From Unio delphinus (lineage: Eukaryota > Mollusca > Bivalvia > Unionida > Unionidae): 64,000 nt of DNA. The notes under the pieces were generated by a model, which was given only the letters and a program-made list of their open reading frames with translations, searched no databases and was not told the origin of the DNA. The position numbers and the translations under genes were made by a program. How positions within the stretch are numbered: position 1 is the stretch's first letter; every line of letters starts with the position of its first letter. Shown in pieces: positions 48,078-59,380 of this stretch. Location: contig JAQISU010000071.1 of NCBI GenBank assembly GCA_029339505.1, positions 62,001 through 126,000 on the forward strand, in the 5' to 3' direction.

Positions 48078-48960
48078 GACAGTACAACGCTGTATATATC
48101 TCCACTCGGGTGTTGTGGCAGATTTTAGGCATACATATACTTAATTAAGTTAATTAATGAACAGTACAATGCCGTATATATCTCCACTCGAGTGTTGCGG
48201 CAGATTTTAGGCTTACATATACTTAATAAGGTTAATTAAGGATGGTATATTCAATGAAACGATGATGGAATTTGTGATGTGATAGTGGGCGTGCCATGAA
48301 AGCCCAAGGGAACACCAAAGCATACATCTCCGAAAGAGAGGCCTATGGTGACAAACATCATCTTAGACCGCACAGAAGATATGCTTGGGGGACATCACAA
48401 CATGTACTAATGAAACAATGATGGAATTTGTGATGGGGATGGTGGGTGTGTGCAAGTCCAAGGGAACCCCAAAGCATACATCTCCAAGGGAGGCCTAAGG
48501 TGACAAACATCATCTTAGACCGCCCAGAAGATGTGCTTGGGGGACATCACAAAATATACTTAATTAACTTAATTAATGGACAGTAAAATGCCGTATATAT
48601 CTCCACTCGAGTGTTGCGGCAGATTTTAGGCATAACATATACTTTATTAACTTAATTATTGGACAGTACAATGCCGTATATATCTCCACTCGAGTGTTGC
48701 GGCAGATTTTAGGCATAACATATACTTAATTAACTTAATTAATGGACAGTACAATGCCGTATATATCTCCACTCGAGTGTTGTGGCAGATTTTAGGCATA
48801 ACATATACTTAATTAACTTAATTTATGGACAGTACAATGCCGTATATATCTCCACTCGAGTGTTGTGGCAGATTTTAGGCATAACATATACTTAATTAAC
48901 TTAATTAAGGATGGTATATTCAATGAAACCATGATGGAATTTGTGATGTGGATGGTGGGA
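48078..48960. repeat. Intergenic tandem repeats (83-bp units and a longer unit)
   Basis: 83-bp units starting GGACAGTACAATGCCGTATA at 48578, 48661, 48744 and 48827, with earlier copies near 48078 and 48158. Each contains CTCCACTCGAGTGTTG, with the palindrome CACTCGAGTG, and a TTAATTAA-rich end. A second repeat (GAAAC.ATGATGGAATTTGTGATG) occurs near 48254, 48411 and 48924. Possible enhancer, replication or packaging site. Confidence 0.9.
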
Positions 48961-49866
48961 CGGCACAAAGACAGCACAAACCTGAAACGACGGGGCGGAT
49001 TTTCTTCGGCCAATCCAACCAATCAAAAGCAACCCAATTAAATTAACCCGGTTGCATGATTGACAAAAGACAACCACACGCCCGGGTCAATGGCATTTTT
49101 TAGTTTTGATCGGTCGGATTTGGCTTTCGAAATCCCCAAGCTTATTACGAGTCATAACGTATATAAGGTGACTAATACAGCAGCGTTGATTCACGGGTGT
49201 GTTATTTTATTTCCTTGAATTACTTATTAATGCTGTTTCACAACATTTAAATGAGACAAAATATTTAAATAAAACACTAAACAAAAGAATACAGCGGTTA
49301 GATAACAGCGTGTAGTTACCGATTAGACCACTAAGAGGAATTTTTAATATATACCTGCAACTCTCACATAGTGATTTTAACCACGCCCACTTACATCAAT
49401 GAATGGAAAATCCAATCGGGGGGTTTAGCAATTGAAAACACTAGTGTTTCATGCTTGTTCCGGCTGAGCGAACATACGTAACGCGTTGGATTATTAAGAA
49501 CGTTTGTACTGAAAGTGTAATAGCTGAATGTAGATGGTCTAAGGGTTTATAAAAAACAAATACAACTGTTTAAATGATGCAGGTTTAGCCAAGCGACAAT
49601 AAAAAGTTGTAGAAAATGTTAAAAGTTATAAAGGAAGTTTTAAGGCAGATACTGTCCTTTTCTTTCTTTATCAGTGGTCATTATATCTTATTACTCCATT
49701 ACAGTCATGTGTGCGCGCCCACACGTCAATTATACCTCTCTACCTGTGAGAAATAGCAGACGACACAAATACCTTTGACGGTCTTAATACAAGGGAACTT
49801 TGTGAGTAGAGTGTTACGAGTGGTGGCGGACTTATACATAAGGGATTTATCTCCCCTGAATCGTTT
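48961..49866. other. Non-coding region of copy 2
   Basis: No gene recognised. Patchy similarity to 7104-7250 of copy A at about 48981-49140, including CCAATC/AACCCA/GGTTGCATG blocks. A TATATAAGG TATA-like box lies at about 49160. The rest is unassigned. Confidence 0.5.
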
Positions 49867-50693
49867 CAGATGTATACGAATTTTATTTTATGGCCAGTTC
49901 TCTTTGACAGAGCTAATTTAGTAATATTTTCTGCAACAAATCGTATTGAAGGCATACAAATATCATAATATGTACTGGCTTCATTTATTGACTGAAATAT
50001 ATTCTCCTCGTTGGTTTCTGTATCAAATGATTTGACATGTTTGTTTGTTTGTTTGATTAGGATTTTTAACGTAGCTTTAACAATTTTTCAGTCATATCGC
50101 TACGATGTCTGCAGTGAGGCAGTTTATAGTGATGTCTAGCACTGAGACATCATGCCGCAGACATGTAGCATGATGTCTCACCCAGTCACATTATCCTGAC
50201 ACCAGGCCGACCAGTCCTAACACTAACCTCTTAATGCTGAGCGTCTAGGGAGGCAGCTGTTAGTACCATTTTTGTACGTCTTTGGTATTACTCGGCCGGG
50301 GATCGAACCGACGACCTCCCGCTTCCGGGGCGGACGCTCTAACCACTAGGCCACCGGAGCGGTTATTTGACATGTTTCGCCCTTTTTGCGTGTTTGCCGG
50401 TTCCACCTAAATTTTGTATTCTGACGCTGATCAAAAACTCGTAAGTTATCCAATTTGCTATTTTGAGGGAATCCGTCAACGTGATTAATTACAAATCCGT
50501 CTTCGATTAATCCGTAAAATGCTTCATAGATTATTCTGTGATTAAGATATGTCTTCTTCCCGGCTGTAAACATCAAGTATCCCATATTATTTACCCATAC
50601 ACCCGGCCTCTTTAGTCTGCCATTTCTAACAACACCATCAGGGGATGCTTCATAATTAACAAGCACTGGGTGAGGTCTGAAATCTTGGCTCAT
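49867..50693 (-). pseudogene. HNH/NUMOD-type nuclease split by a SINE
   Basis: N-terminal part 50378-50693: 'MSQDFRPHPVLVNYEASPDG', 'NHRIIYEAFYGLIEDGFVIN', 'HVDGFPQNSKLDNLRVFDQ' (HNH_3-like), then 'QNTKFRWNRQTRKKGE'. After a 322-bp SINE the frame resumes at 50029 with 'SFDTETNEENIFQSINEAST' (NUMOD1-like helix-turn-helix) and 'ENITKLALSKRTGHKIKF', with the stop at 49867-49869. Without the SINE it would be a ~165-aa site-specific nuclease-like protein. Homologue at 7731-8273. Confidence 0.75.
50043..50364 (-). mobile_element. tRNA-derived SINE with 13-bp target-site duplication
   Basis: On the minus strand the 5' head (50364 to about 50285) has an A box (TGGCCTAGTGGTTAGAGC) and a B box (GGTTCGATCCC), with a cloverleaf-like layout whose anticodon loop CCCGGAA would read CGG (Pro). 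The body runs to 50043 and ends with an AAAC-repeat tail. The target-site duplication ATTTGACATGTTT is at 50030-50042 and 50365-50377. It interrupts the HNH gene. The body resembles SINEs I associate with molluscs, unverified. Confidence 0.9.
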
Positions 50694-50719
50694 TTGAATA
50701 ATAATACTACTTGTCTAAT

Positions 50720-50815
50720 TTATATCTGCTTTAATTGTAAACCTCTTGATATAATCTTGAGGAGTTTTTATGATTTTGTCGCTGACGGAGTCATCGGTAT
50801 GTGGTATATACATTT
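50720..50815 (-). pseudogene. Remnant of zinc-ribbon gene at deletion junction
   Basis: The last ~27 codons ('TPQDYIKRFTIKAD') correspond to the C-terminus of the zinc-ribbon gene at 8304-8600. Immediately to the right the integrase gene begins at its own 3' part, so everything between these genes in copy A (PolB, helicase) is missing here. Confidence 0.6.
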
Positions 50816-50816
50816 T

Positions 50817-51466
50817 TTATTGCGTTGTTGGGTTTATATTGATTGCTCTGGTAATCTCGTTATTTAGCGCTGCAACTACTCCTGCTAACCTTTTGACCCA
50901 TTCACGGGATCGCTTTTTTGGATGAATTCTTTTGCGTATTGATATCCAAATAACCGCTCAGTAAGAGTCCGATTAAATCGTTCTACAATTGCCTGATCGC
51001 GATGTAACGCAGTATGCCCCCGTCTGATGGTGACATTGTGATGTTTCATTGTAGATGCAACCACACCCTGAAATTCCTTTCCATGATCAACTTGTAACAG
51101 ATTTGGCCAGCGTAGAGGGCCTCGTCGATAAATCTTTTCAAATGCAGAAGCAACTTCAGGTGATAATTTTGTTTTTAGCGGTTCTGCTTGTTTGTATCGA
51201 CTCGCAACGTCAACTACGGTTAGCGCGTATTTGTAACCGTTGTCATGTGGTAAAAACAATAACTCAGCTTGAACTTCATTGGGTCCGGTAACATCAAAAT
51301 GCGAGAAATTGATTTGTTTAGGACGCGGTAGATAAATTTGCCATATAGCCTGTTTGGATAACCAATTAGCCGCAGTGGCCTTTTTCACTTTCGCGGCGTT
51401 GGCGAGTTTATTGATTACAGCGTTACCCCTCCAGTATCCCCTCGGAGAATAATAAATAGATTCCAT
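50817..51466 (-). pseudogene. Integrase, C-terminus deleted
   Basis: Start 51464-51466 ('MESIYYSPRGYWRGNAVINK'). The catalytic core is well preserved: Asp in 'LTVVDVASRYKQAE', Asp in 'NLLQVDHGKEFQG' and Glu in 'RDQAIVERFNRTL', the DDE signature of retroviral/Polinton integrases. A shift lies at about 50915. The SH3-like C-terminal domain is missing; the frame ends at TAA 50817-50819 just after the 'ALNNEITRAINI' region because of the internal deletion. Confidence 0.85.
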
Positions 51467-51469
51467 ATT

Positions 51470-51979
51470 CCATCATCAATTTGCCTTTCATAGCTGATTT
51501 TGCCAACCACGAAGCCAATTTTTCTTTGAAAAATTTATAAGGAATAACATTTAACGCATGAATTAATTTCACATCCGCGAGATGCCTGTGTTGCAAATAG
51601 CCGTTTTTATAAGCAACATCATAAACATGACACGCCTTATCAATGGCGTTTATTGGTTCTTCACCACGTCGAGGTTGATTTTGATCATCGAGTCTGATAT
51701 CTAGTCGTGTTCCTGGGCCACAGTAGCTATATCCTGGAAGGTGCTTTTTTCCGGGGTACTTTGCCCAAGGCGTTCCAGGGAGTTTTACTAGCTTGGCTGC
51801 GATATCAACTCCTCGTTTTGTTTTAAAACATCTCCGGATTTCATAGAAACAAATCTAAACTATTTTATACCACATGTTGCACATCTACCAGTAAGTGCAG
51901 ATCTGTTATTGCTAGTTGTAATCGTCGTCACATCATTTGTGCGAGTACGCGTTTTACACTTCACACAATATAGATCAAT
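51470..51979 (-). pseudogene. Zinc-ribbon/PLA2-like protein, start codon lost
   Basis: The ATG expected at 51977-51979 reads ATT. The zinc ribbon and the linker 'GVDIAAKLVKLPGTPWAKYP' are visible in pieces, followed by YSYCGPGT (calcium loop) and a CHVYDVAYK block in which the catalytic His of the HD motif appears as Tyr. At the 3' end the gene runs directly into the integrase start. Confidence 0.65.
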
Positions 51980-51996
51980 AATTTATGTATAGAGAT
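51980..51996. promoter_or_regulatory. 17-bp divergent spacer (copy 2)
   Basis: AATTTATGTATAGAGAT, the same length as in the other three copies, although the leftward start codon is mutated. Confidence 0.65.
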
Positions 51997-52656
51997 ATGA
52001 ATATAATAGATTTTTCAGCGACTAAAACAAGAGAATCAGTTAAGCATCATGCAGCGCTACCAAACTTTATCCGCGGAATTATAATCGGGCCATCTGGATC
52101 CGGCAAGACGCAATTGTTGCTCAATTTAATAGTGAGATGGATGAAGTGGAATAAGTTGTATTTAGTTGCTCCTAGCGTAGATGATCAACGATGCTATGAA
52201 GTGCTAAAAATTTTTAATGAAAACGCTTCAGAGATTGCCGGCGAGGGCATTATTGAATTTATAAACGATATTGACGAGGCACCATCCGTGGATGACCTTA
52301 ATGGGAGCATTACCAATTTAGTCGTATACGACGATGTGATGTTAGACAATCAAAAAAAAAACAGCTAGAATATTTTCGCGAGGCAGGCACAAAAACACTG
52401 ACGTGATATATGTCACTCAACGGTACACTCAGATTCCAAAAGTGATCAGAGATAACTGTAATATTCTTGCTGTGTTTAACGGCGTTGATACACATACGCT
52501 ACGAAATATTTGGCAGACATGGTGTTCCGATATGGACTTCAATCAATTTAAAAATTCTTTAATAAAGCTCAGTCGGACCCACACGGATTGATAACAATAA
52601 ATTTACATGATCTTCGCGCACGATATCGTATCAGACTCGATCAAATATTTGGTTGA
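51997..52656 (+). pseudogene. Packaging ATPase, two frameshifts
   Basis: The ATG at 51997 matches the starts of the other copies; an upstream in-frame ATG at 51985 is probably not used. Walker A 'GPSGSGKTQLL', 'VVYDDVML', then a frameshift in a run of ten A at about 52351. 'TQRYTQIPKVIRDNCNI' and 'GVDTHTLRNIWQTWC' continue in another frame. A second shift lies near 52555, and the stop is at 52654-52656. Confidence 0.85.
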
Positions 52657-52674
52657 AATAAATTATTAACCCAT

Positions 52675-52893
52675 AGCAGCAAGGGGGGGTGATTACATCA
52701 TCGCTGCGACGTTTTATGGTTTAGCAACGAAAACTCATGTTTTGAGCAAGAAATCAATAAGTCTCCGTTTACCAAGTGGAGACTATCTTTTTTTTAGGTT
52801 AAAATATGAGATTCACAGGAAGGCCCTATTTTCCGTTTTGAGGGCTTAAAGAGATTTTGTCAGAAAAAGCTGTCCGATTCGCCCCCTGCTGCT
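52675..52893. repeat. Right TIR, copy 2
   Basis: 219 bp, starts AGCAGCAAGGGGGGGTGA and ends CCCCCTGCTGCT. Inverted match to 38853-39105 with a ~23-base gap and scattered differences, so the two ends have diverged since insertion. Confidence 0.9.
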
Positions 52894-55800
52894 TATATGT
52901 ATCTCGATTGATTATAGGACGATGTAATTTGGTTTCGGTCGACAGATATATTTCCAAACAAAAGCTTACCTGTTGTCAGATTTATGTTTATGTAGTTTGT
53001 TATATGTATATAGATACAACTGTACGTAGATGGAAATACGTAGATATATATAAGTCTACGTAGATTGTCATAGTTACATGTAATATTCAGGTAAAGAATG
53101 AATCTAGATAAATCGGAAAATATAGACATAGATAGTTGTATTTGGATTGAAATATCCCGATGTATTTTGGTTAATGAGGTTAGTTATACGTATGTGTAGA
53201 TGGATATATTTTGTGAGATGCAGCTTAACGAAGTTGGAATTGTCTGATTTCAGACATCGCAACCTTGATAGATCAATCGCGATTGATGTAGAACTATGTG
53301 ATTTGGTTTCTGTCTATAGATATGTCTCCATACATAAGCTTACATCTTGTCAGATTTATCTTCATGTAGTTTGTCAAATCTATATCGAAACATCTTCACA
53401 CAGATGGAATCATGTAGAGACCTATCAGTCTACGTAGATTCTCATATGTAGATAGATTTATCCCCAAGAAAATGAATCTGCATGAAATGAAACACCGCAA
53501 CGTTGATAAATATATTTGGATTGAAATATCTCGACCTATTCTAGTAAAAATGGATAGTTACAGCAATGTCTGGATGGATATATGTTGAGATAAGCATCTT
53601 AACGAAGCTAATAACATCTTTATTTAAACATCAACGTTGAAATATGTATCTCGATTGATATAGCACTTTGAAATTTGGTTTAGTTCTACAGATAAAACAT
53701 AAGATTACATGTTGTCAGATTTCTCTTTTATGTAGTTTATTATATGTATATAGATACGTCTTAACGTAGATGGAAATACGTAGATATATATTAGTCTACG
53801 TAGATTGTCATATGTAGATGTAATGTTCAAGTAAAGAGTGAATCTAGCTGAATTGGAAAACATCGACATAGTTAGTTGTATTTGGATTGAAATATATCTG
53901 TATTTTGTTTAATGTGGATGGTTATAGCTATCTGTAAGATGGATATATGTTGAGAGATGCAGATTAACGAAGTTAGAATTGTCTGATTTCAGAGATCTAT
54001 TGATATAGAACTATGTGATTTGGTTTCTGTCTATATATATGTCTCCATACATAAGCTTCCATGTTGTCAAATTAAACTTCATGTAGTTTGTCAGATGTAT
54101 ATAGATAGATCTTCACGCAGATGGAATAATGTACAGATCTATCAGTCTACATAGATTGTCATATGTAGATAGATTTATTCCCAAGAAAGTCAATCTATCT
54201 GTATTCGAACACCGCAACGAAGATGAATTTGTTTGGATTGAAATATCTCGATTTGTTCTAGTAAATATGGATATTTACAGCTATGTATGGATGGTGATAT
54301 GTTGCGATAAGCATCTTAACGAGGCTGGAAAAAGCTATAATCAACAACATCAACATTGATATATGTATCTCGATCGATTTAGCACGATGTAATTTGGTTT
54401 CGGTCTACAGATACATCTCCAAACATAAGCTTACACGTTGTCAGATTCATCTTCATGTAGTTTGACATATCTATATCGCAACATCTTCACGCAGATGGAA
54501 TCATGTAGAGATCGATCAGTCTACGTAGATTGTCATATGTAGATAGATTTTTCCCCAAGAAAGTGAATATACCTGAATTGGAAAACCGCAACGTAGATGA
54601 ATATATTTGGATTGAAATATCTTGATCTATTCTAGTAAATATTGATACTTATAGATATGTGTGGATAGATATATGTTGCGACAAGCATGTTAACGAAGCT
54701 GCAAATATCTGTATTCAACCACATCAACGTTGATATATGTATCTCGATTTATATAACACGATGTGATCTGGTTTCTGTCATATAAATTTCTCCACACATA
54801 AGCTTACATATTGTCAGATTCGTGTTCATGCAGTTTGTCATGTCCATATCGATACATCTTCACGCAGATGAAATAATGTAGAGATCTATCAGACTACGTA
54901 TATTGTCAGATGTAGATAGATTTATCCCCAAGAAAATGAATCTACCTGAAATGAAACACCGCAACGAAGATGAATATATTTGGATTGAAATAGCTCGTTC
55001 TATTCTGGTAAATATTGATACTTATAGCAATGTGTTGAAGGATATATCTTGCAACAAGCATCTTAACGAAGCTGGTAACATCTGTATTCAACCACATTAA
55101 TGTTGATATATGTATCTCGATTGATATAGCACGACGTAATTTGGTTTAGGTCTACAGATATATCTCCAAAAATAGCTTACACGTTGTCAGATTTATTTTT
55201 ATGTAGTATTCTTTATGTATATAGATACGACTGCACGCAGATGGAAATACGCAGATATATATTAGTCTACGTAGATTGTCATATGTAGATGCAATATTCA
55301 TGAAAAGAGTGAATCTAGATGAATTGGAAAATATCGACATAGATAGATGTATTTGGATTGAAATATCTCGATGTATTTTGGTTAATGTGGTTAGTTATAG
55401 GGATGTGTAGATTGATATACGTTGAGTGATGTAGCTTAACAAAGTTGGAATTGTTTGATTTCAGACATCTCAACTTTGATAGATGAATCTCGATTGATGT
55501 ACATGTGATTTCGTTTCTGTCTATATATATGTCTCCATACATAAGCTTACATCTTGTCAGATTTATCTTCATGTACTTTGTCATATCTATATCGAAACAT
55601 CTTCACACAGATGGAATCATGGAGAGATCCATCAGTCTACGTAGATTGCCATATGTGCATAGATTTATCCCCAAGAAAGTGAATCTCCCTGAATCGGAAC
55701 ACAGCAACGTATATGAATATATTTGGATTGAAATATTTCGATCTATTCAAGTAAATATGGATACTTACAGACATGTGTGGATGGATATATGTTGCGAAAA

Positions 55801-57945
55801 GCATCTTAACGAAGCTGGAAACATCTGTAATCAACCACATGAACATTGATAAATGTATCTCGATTGATATGGCACGAGGTAATTTGGTTTCTGTCTACAG
55901 ATATATCTCCAAACATAAGCTTACATGTTGTCAGATTTATCTTCATATACTTTGTTATATGTTTATAGATACGGCTGCACGTAGATGAAAATAAGTATAT
56001 ATATATTTGTCTACGTAGATTGTCATATGAAGATCTAATTTTCAGGTAAAGAGTGAATCTAGCTGAATTGGAAAATATCGACACAGATAGTTGTATTTGG
56101 ATTGAAATATCTCGATGTATTTTGGTTAATGTGGTTAGTTATAGGTATGTGTAGATGAATATATGTTGAGAGATGCATGTTAACGAAGTGTCAATTGTCT
56201 GACTTCATCCATCTCAACGTTGATAGATGAATCTCGATTGACGTAGAACTATATCATTTGGTTTCTGTCTATAGATATGTCTCCATACATAAGATTACAT
56301 GTTGTCAAATTAAACTTTATGTAGTTTGTCATACGTATATAGATAGATCTTCACGCAGATGGAATAATGTAGGGATCTATCAGTTTCCGTAGATTGTCAT
56401 ATGTAGTTAGATTTATATCCAAGAAAGTGAATCTATCTGAATTCAAACACCGCAACGTAGATTAATATATTTGGATTGAAAGACATCGATCAATTCTAGT
56501 AAATATGGATATTTGCAGCTATGAATGGATGGTGATATGTTACGATAAGCATCTTAACGAGGCTGGAAACATCTATAATCAACCACATCAACACTGATAT
56601 ATGTATCTCGATTGATATTGCACGATGTAATTTGGTTTTGGTCTACAGATATATCTCCAAACATAAGCTTACACGTTGTCAGATTTATTTTTATGTAGTT
56701 TGTTATATGTATATAGAAACGACTGAACGTAGATGAAACTAAGCAGATATATATTAGTCTGCGTAGATTGTCATAGGTAGATGTGATATTCATGCAAAGA
56801 GTGCATCTAGCTGAATTGGAAAACATTGACAAAGATAGTTGTATTTAGATTGAAAAATCTCGATGTAATTTGTTAAATGTGGATAGGTATATCCATGTGT
56901 AGGTGGATATATGTTGAGAGATGCAACTTAACTAAGATGGAATAATTTGATATCAGACATCTCACCTTTGATAGAGGAATCTCGATTGATATAGAACTAT
57001 GTGATTTCGTTACTGGCTATAGATATTTCTCCAGACATATGCTTACAAGTTATCAGATTTATCTTCATGTAGTTTGACATGGAATAATGTAGAGATCTAT
57101 CAGTCTACGTAGATTGTCATATATAGATAGATTTATCCCCAAGAAAGTGAATATATCTGACTTGAACCTCCGCAACGTATATAACTATATTTGGATTGAA
57201 ATATCTCGATCTGTTCTAGTACATATGGATAGTTATAGCTATGTGATGTTGGATATATGTTGAGATAAGCATGATAACGAAGTTTGAAACATCTGTATTC
57301 AAACCACATCAACGTTGATATATGTATCTTGATTGAAATAGCACGATGTAATTTGGTTTCGATCTACAGATATATCTCCAAACGTAATCTTACATGTTGT
57401 CAGATTTATCTTCATGTAGTTTGTTATATGTATATAGATACTTATGCACGTAGATGGAAATACGTAGATATATATAAGTATACGTAGATTGTCATATGTA
57501 GATGTAATTTTCAGGTAAAGAGTGAATCTAGCTGAATTGGAAAACATTGACAAAGATAGTTGTATTTGGATTGAAAAATCTCGATGTAATTTGTTTAATG
57601 TGGATAGGTATAGCTATGTGTAGGTGGATATATGTTGAGAGATGCAACTTAACTAAGATGGAATAATCTGATATCAGACATATCACCTTTGATAGAGGAA
57701 TCTTGATTGATTTAGAACTATGTGATTTCGGTACTGGCTATAGATATGTCTCCAGACATATGCTTACAAGTTATCAGATCTTCATGTATTTTGACGTACG
57801 TATACCGATACATCTTCACGAAGATGGAATAATGTAGAGATCTACGTAGATTGTCATATACAGATAGATTTATCCCCAAGAAAGTGAATCTATCTGAATT
57901 GAACCACCGCAACGAATAAAACTATATTTGGATTGAAATATTTCG
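52894..57945. repeat. Satellite array 3, same orientation as array 2b
   Basis: Continuation of array 2b after copy 2. CTTAACGA-type landmarks near 53224, 53598, 53965, 54314, 54690 and 55061 are spaced 349-376 bp. Alternating monomer types ('CTTTGATAGATGAATCTCG' and 'CAACGTTGATATATGTATCTCG') persist to 57945. No genes. Confidence 0.85.
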
Positions 57946-58140
57946 AGCAGCAGAGAGGGTGAACAGACCACTTTTTTAGACAAATTTTTGATTGAATCCT
58001 CAAAACGGAATATAGAGCCCTCCTACGAAATCTCATATTTTAACCAAAAAAAAACAAGGCTCCATTTAGCAAACGAAGACTTTACGATTTTTCAATCAAT
58101 TTTGGTTGCAACGATGTGGTCATTCACCCTCTCTGCTGCT
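57946..58140. repeat. TIR, copy 3
   Basis: 195 bp, bounded at both edges by inverted AGCAGCAGAGAGGGTGAA, with a second short inverted match (GACCAC) next to it. The interior shares the 'CTCATATTTTAACC' and 'CTCCATTTAG' blocks with the copy 2 TIR. Confidence 0.9.
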
Positions 58141-58167
58141 GCAAGTTAACAAAAATTATAAATAATT

Positions 58168-58830
58168 TCAACCGAATATTTGATCAAGGCCGATACGATA
58201 TCGTGTCCGAGGATCATGTAAATTTATTGTTATAAATCCATGCGGGGTTGACTGAGCTTTACTAAAGAAATTTTTAAATTGATTATGATCCATATCACCG
58301 CAGCACCAGGTTTGCCAAATATTTCTAAGAGTATGAGTATCAACTCCGTTAAACACACACAGTAAATTGCAGTTATCTCTGATCACCTTCGGAATTTGTG
58401 TATACCGTTGAGTGACATATATCACGTCAGTGCTTTTATGCCTGCCTCTGGAAAATATCCTAGCGGGATTCTTTTGATTGTCTAACATCACATCGTCGTA
58501 TACGACTAAATTGTTAATATCTCCATCAATATCATCAATGCTCGGTGCTTCATCGATATCGGTTATATACTCAATAATACCCTCGCCGGATTTTTCTACC
58601 GCGCTGTCGTTAAAATCTTTTAGCACATTGTAACATCGCTGATCGTCTACACTAGGAGCTATCAAATACAACTTGTCCCATTTCATCCATCTCGTTATTA
58701 AATTAAGTAGCAGTTGTGTCTTGCCGGATCCAGATGGCCCGATTATAATCATTCTAATTGAATTCGGCAACATCGCATGGTGTTTAATAGGTTCCCTGCG
58801 TCGGGTAGCTGAAAAATCAATTATATCCAT
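58168..58830 (-). CDS. Packaging ATPase (FtsK/HerA superfamily), intact, copy 3
   Basis: 220 aa, complete. 'MIIIGPSGSGKTQLLLNLIT' contains Walker A; 'NNLVVYDDVMLDNQKNPARI' has the Walker B acid pair; 'SRGRHKSTDVIYVTQRYTQ', 'GVDTHTLRNIWQTWCCGDMD' and 'GLDQIFG' follow. Start 58828-58830 is divergent from the PLA2 gene. It differs from copy 1 mainly in a loop at about residues 78-90 (an 'EKSGEG' segment in place of 'EFQIDED'). Confidence 0.93.
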   Translation of the reverse strand: MDIIDFSATRRREPIKHHAMLPNSIRMIIIGPSGSGKTQLLLNLITRWMKWDKLYLIAPSVDDQRCYNVLKDFNDSAVEKSGEGIIEYITDIDEAPSIDDIDGDINNLVVYDDVMLDNQKNPARIFSRGRHKSTDVIYVTQRYTQIPKVIRDNCNLLCVFNGVDTHTLRNIWQTWCCGDMDHNQFKNFFSKAQSTPHGFITINLHDPRTRYRIGLDQIFG

Positions 58831-58847
58831 ATCTCTATATATAAATT
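58831..58847. promoter_or_regulatory. 17-bp divergent spacer (copy 3)
   Basis: ATCTCTATATATAAATT between the ATPase start (minus) and PLA2 start (plus). TATATATAA core. Confidence 0.75.
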
Positions 58848-59373
58848 ATGGATCTATATTGTGTGAAGTGTAAAACTCGTACTAACACAAATGATGTGAC
58901 GACGATTACAACTAAAAATAACAGATCAGCACTAACTGGTAAATGTGCAACATATGGTACAAAAAAAATTTAGATTTGTTTCTATGAAATCCGGAGATGT
59001 TTTTAAAAAAAAACGAGGAGGTGATATCGCAGCCAAATTGGCAAAGCTCCCTGTAACTCCATGGGCAAAGTACCCCGGAGAAAAGCACCTTCCAGGATAT
59101 TGCTACTGTGGCCCCAGAACACAATTAGATATCAGACTTGATGATCAAAATCAGCCCCGACCCGGCGAGTATCCGATAAAGGCTATTGATAAGGCGTGTC
59201 ATGCTCATGATGTTGCATATAAAAGCAGCAATCTGCAAAACAGGCATCTCGCGGATGTGAAATTAATTCATGCGTTAAATGCTATTCCTGATAAATCTTT
59301 CAAAGAAAACTTGGCTTCATGGTTGGTAAAATCAGCTATGAAAGGCAAATTGATGTTAGGTGCCGGTAATTAA
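58848..59373 (+). pseudogene. Zinc-ribbon/PLA2-like protein, one frameshift
   Basis: Start ATG 58848 ('MDLYCVKCKTRTNTNDVTTI'). The second CxxC of the ribbon is damaged and an A-run near 58965 shifts the frame. The rest (58945-59373) is open and complete: 'LAKLPVTPWAKYPGEKHLPG', 'YCYCGPRTQLDIRL' (calcium-binding loop), 'AIDKACHAHDVAYKSSN' (catalytic His-Asp), then 'HLADVKLIHALNAI'. This is the best PLA2 domain in the window. Its likely role is membrane penetration by incoming virions. Confidence 0.8.
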
Positions 59374-59380
59374 TAACAAT

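Larger units (their letters stand above)
38853..52893 (+). mobile_element. Polinton-like element, copy 2 (14 kb, lacks PolB and helicase)
   Basis: Bounded by diverged TIRs (38853-39105 and 52675-52893) and a 5-bp duplication TATAT (38848-38852 and 52894-52898). Removing it restores the satellite word ACATTGATATATGTATCTCG. The virion module is complete but each major gene is damaged. PolB, helicase and the integrase C-terminus are missing through a deletion near 50816. A SINE and an 807-bp duplication were added. It is a dead element, but the best source for the minor capsid and unknown virion-operon genes. Confidence 0.92.

Noticed and set aside
50285..50364. tRNA-Pro(CGG) gene
   Set aside because: The cloverleaf is good, but it is joined to a body with an AAAC tail and flanked by a 13-bp duplication, so it is the head of a SINE; position 33 is also C rather than T.
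51985..51996. Upstream in-frame ATG of the copy 2 ATPase
   Set aside because: The other copies start at the position equivalent to 51997; the extra ATG lies inside the 17-bp divergent spacer and is probably fortuitous.
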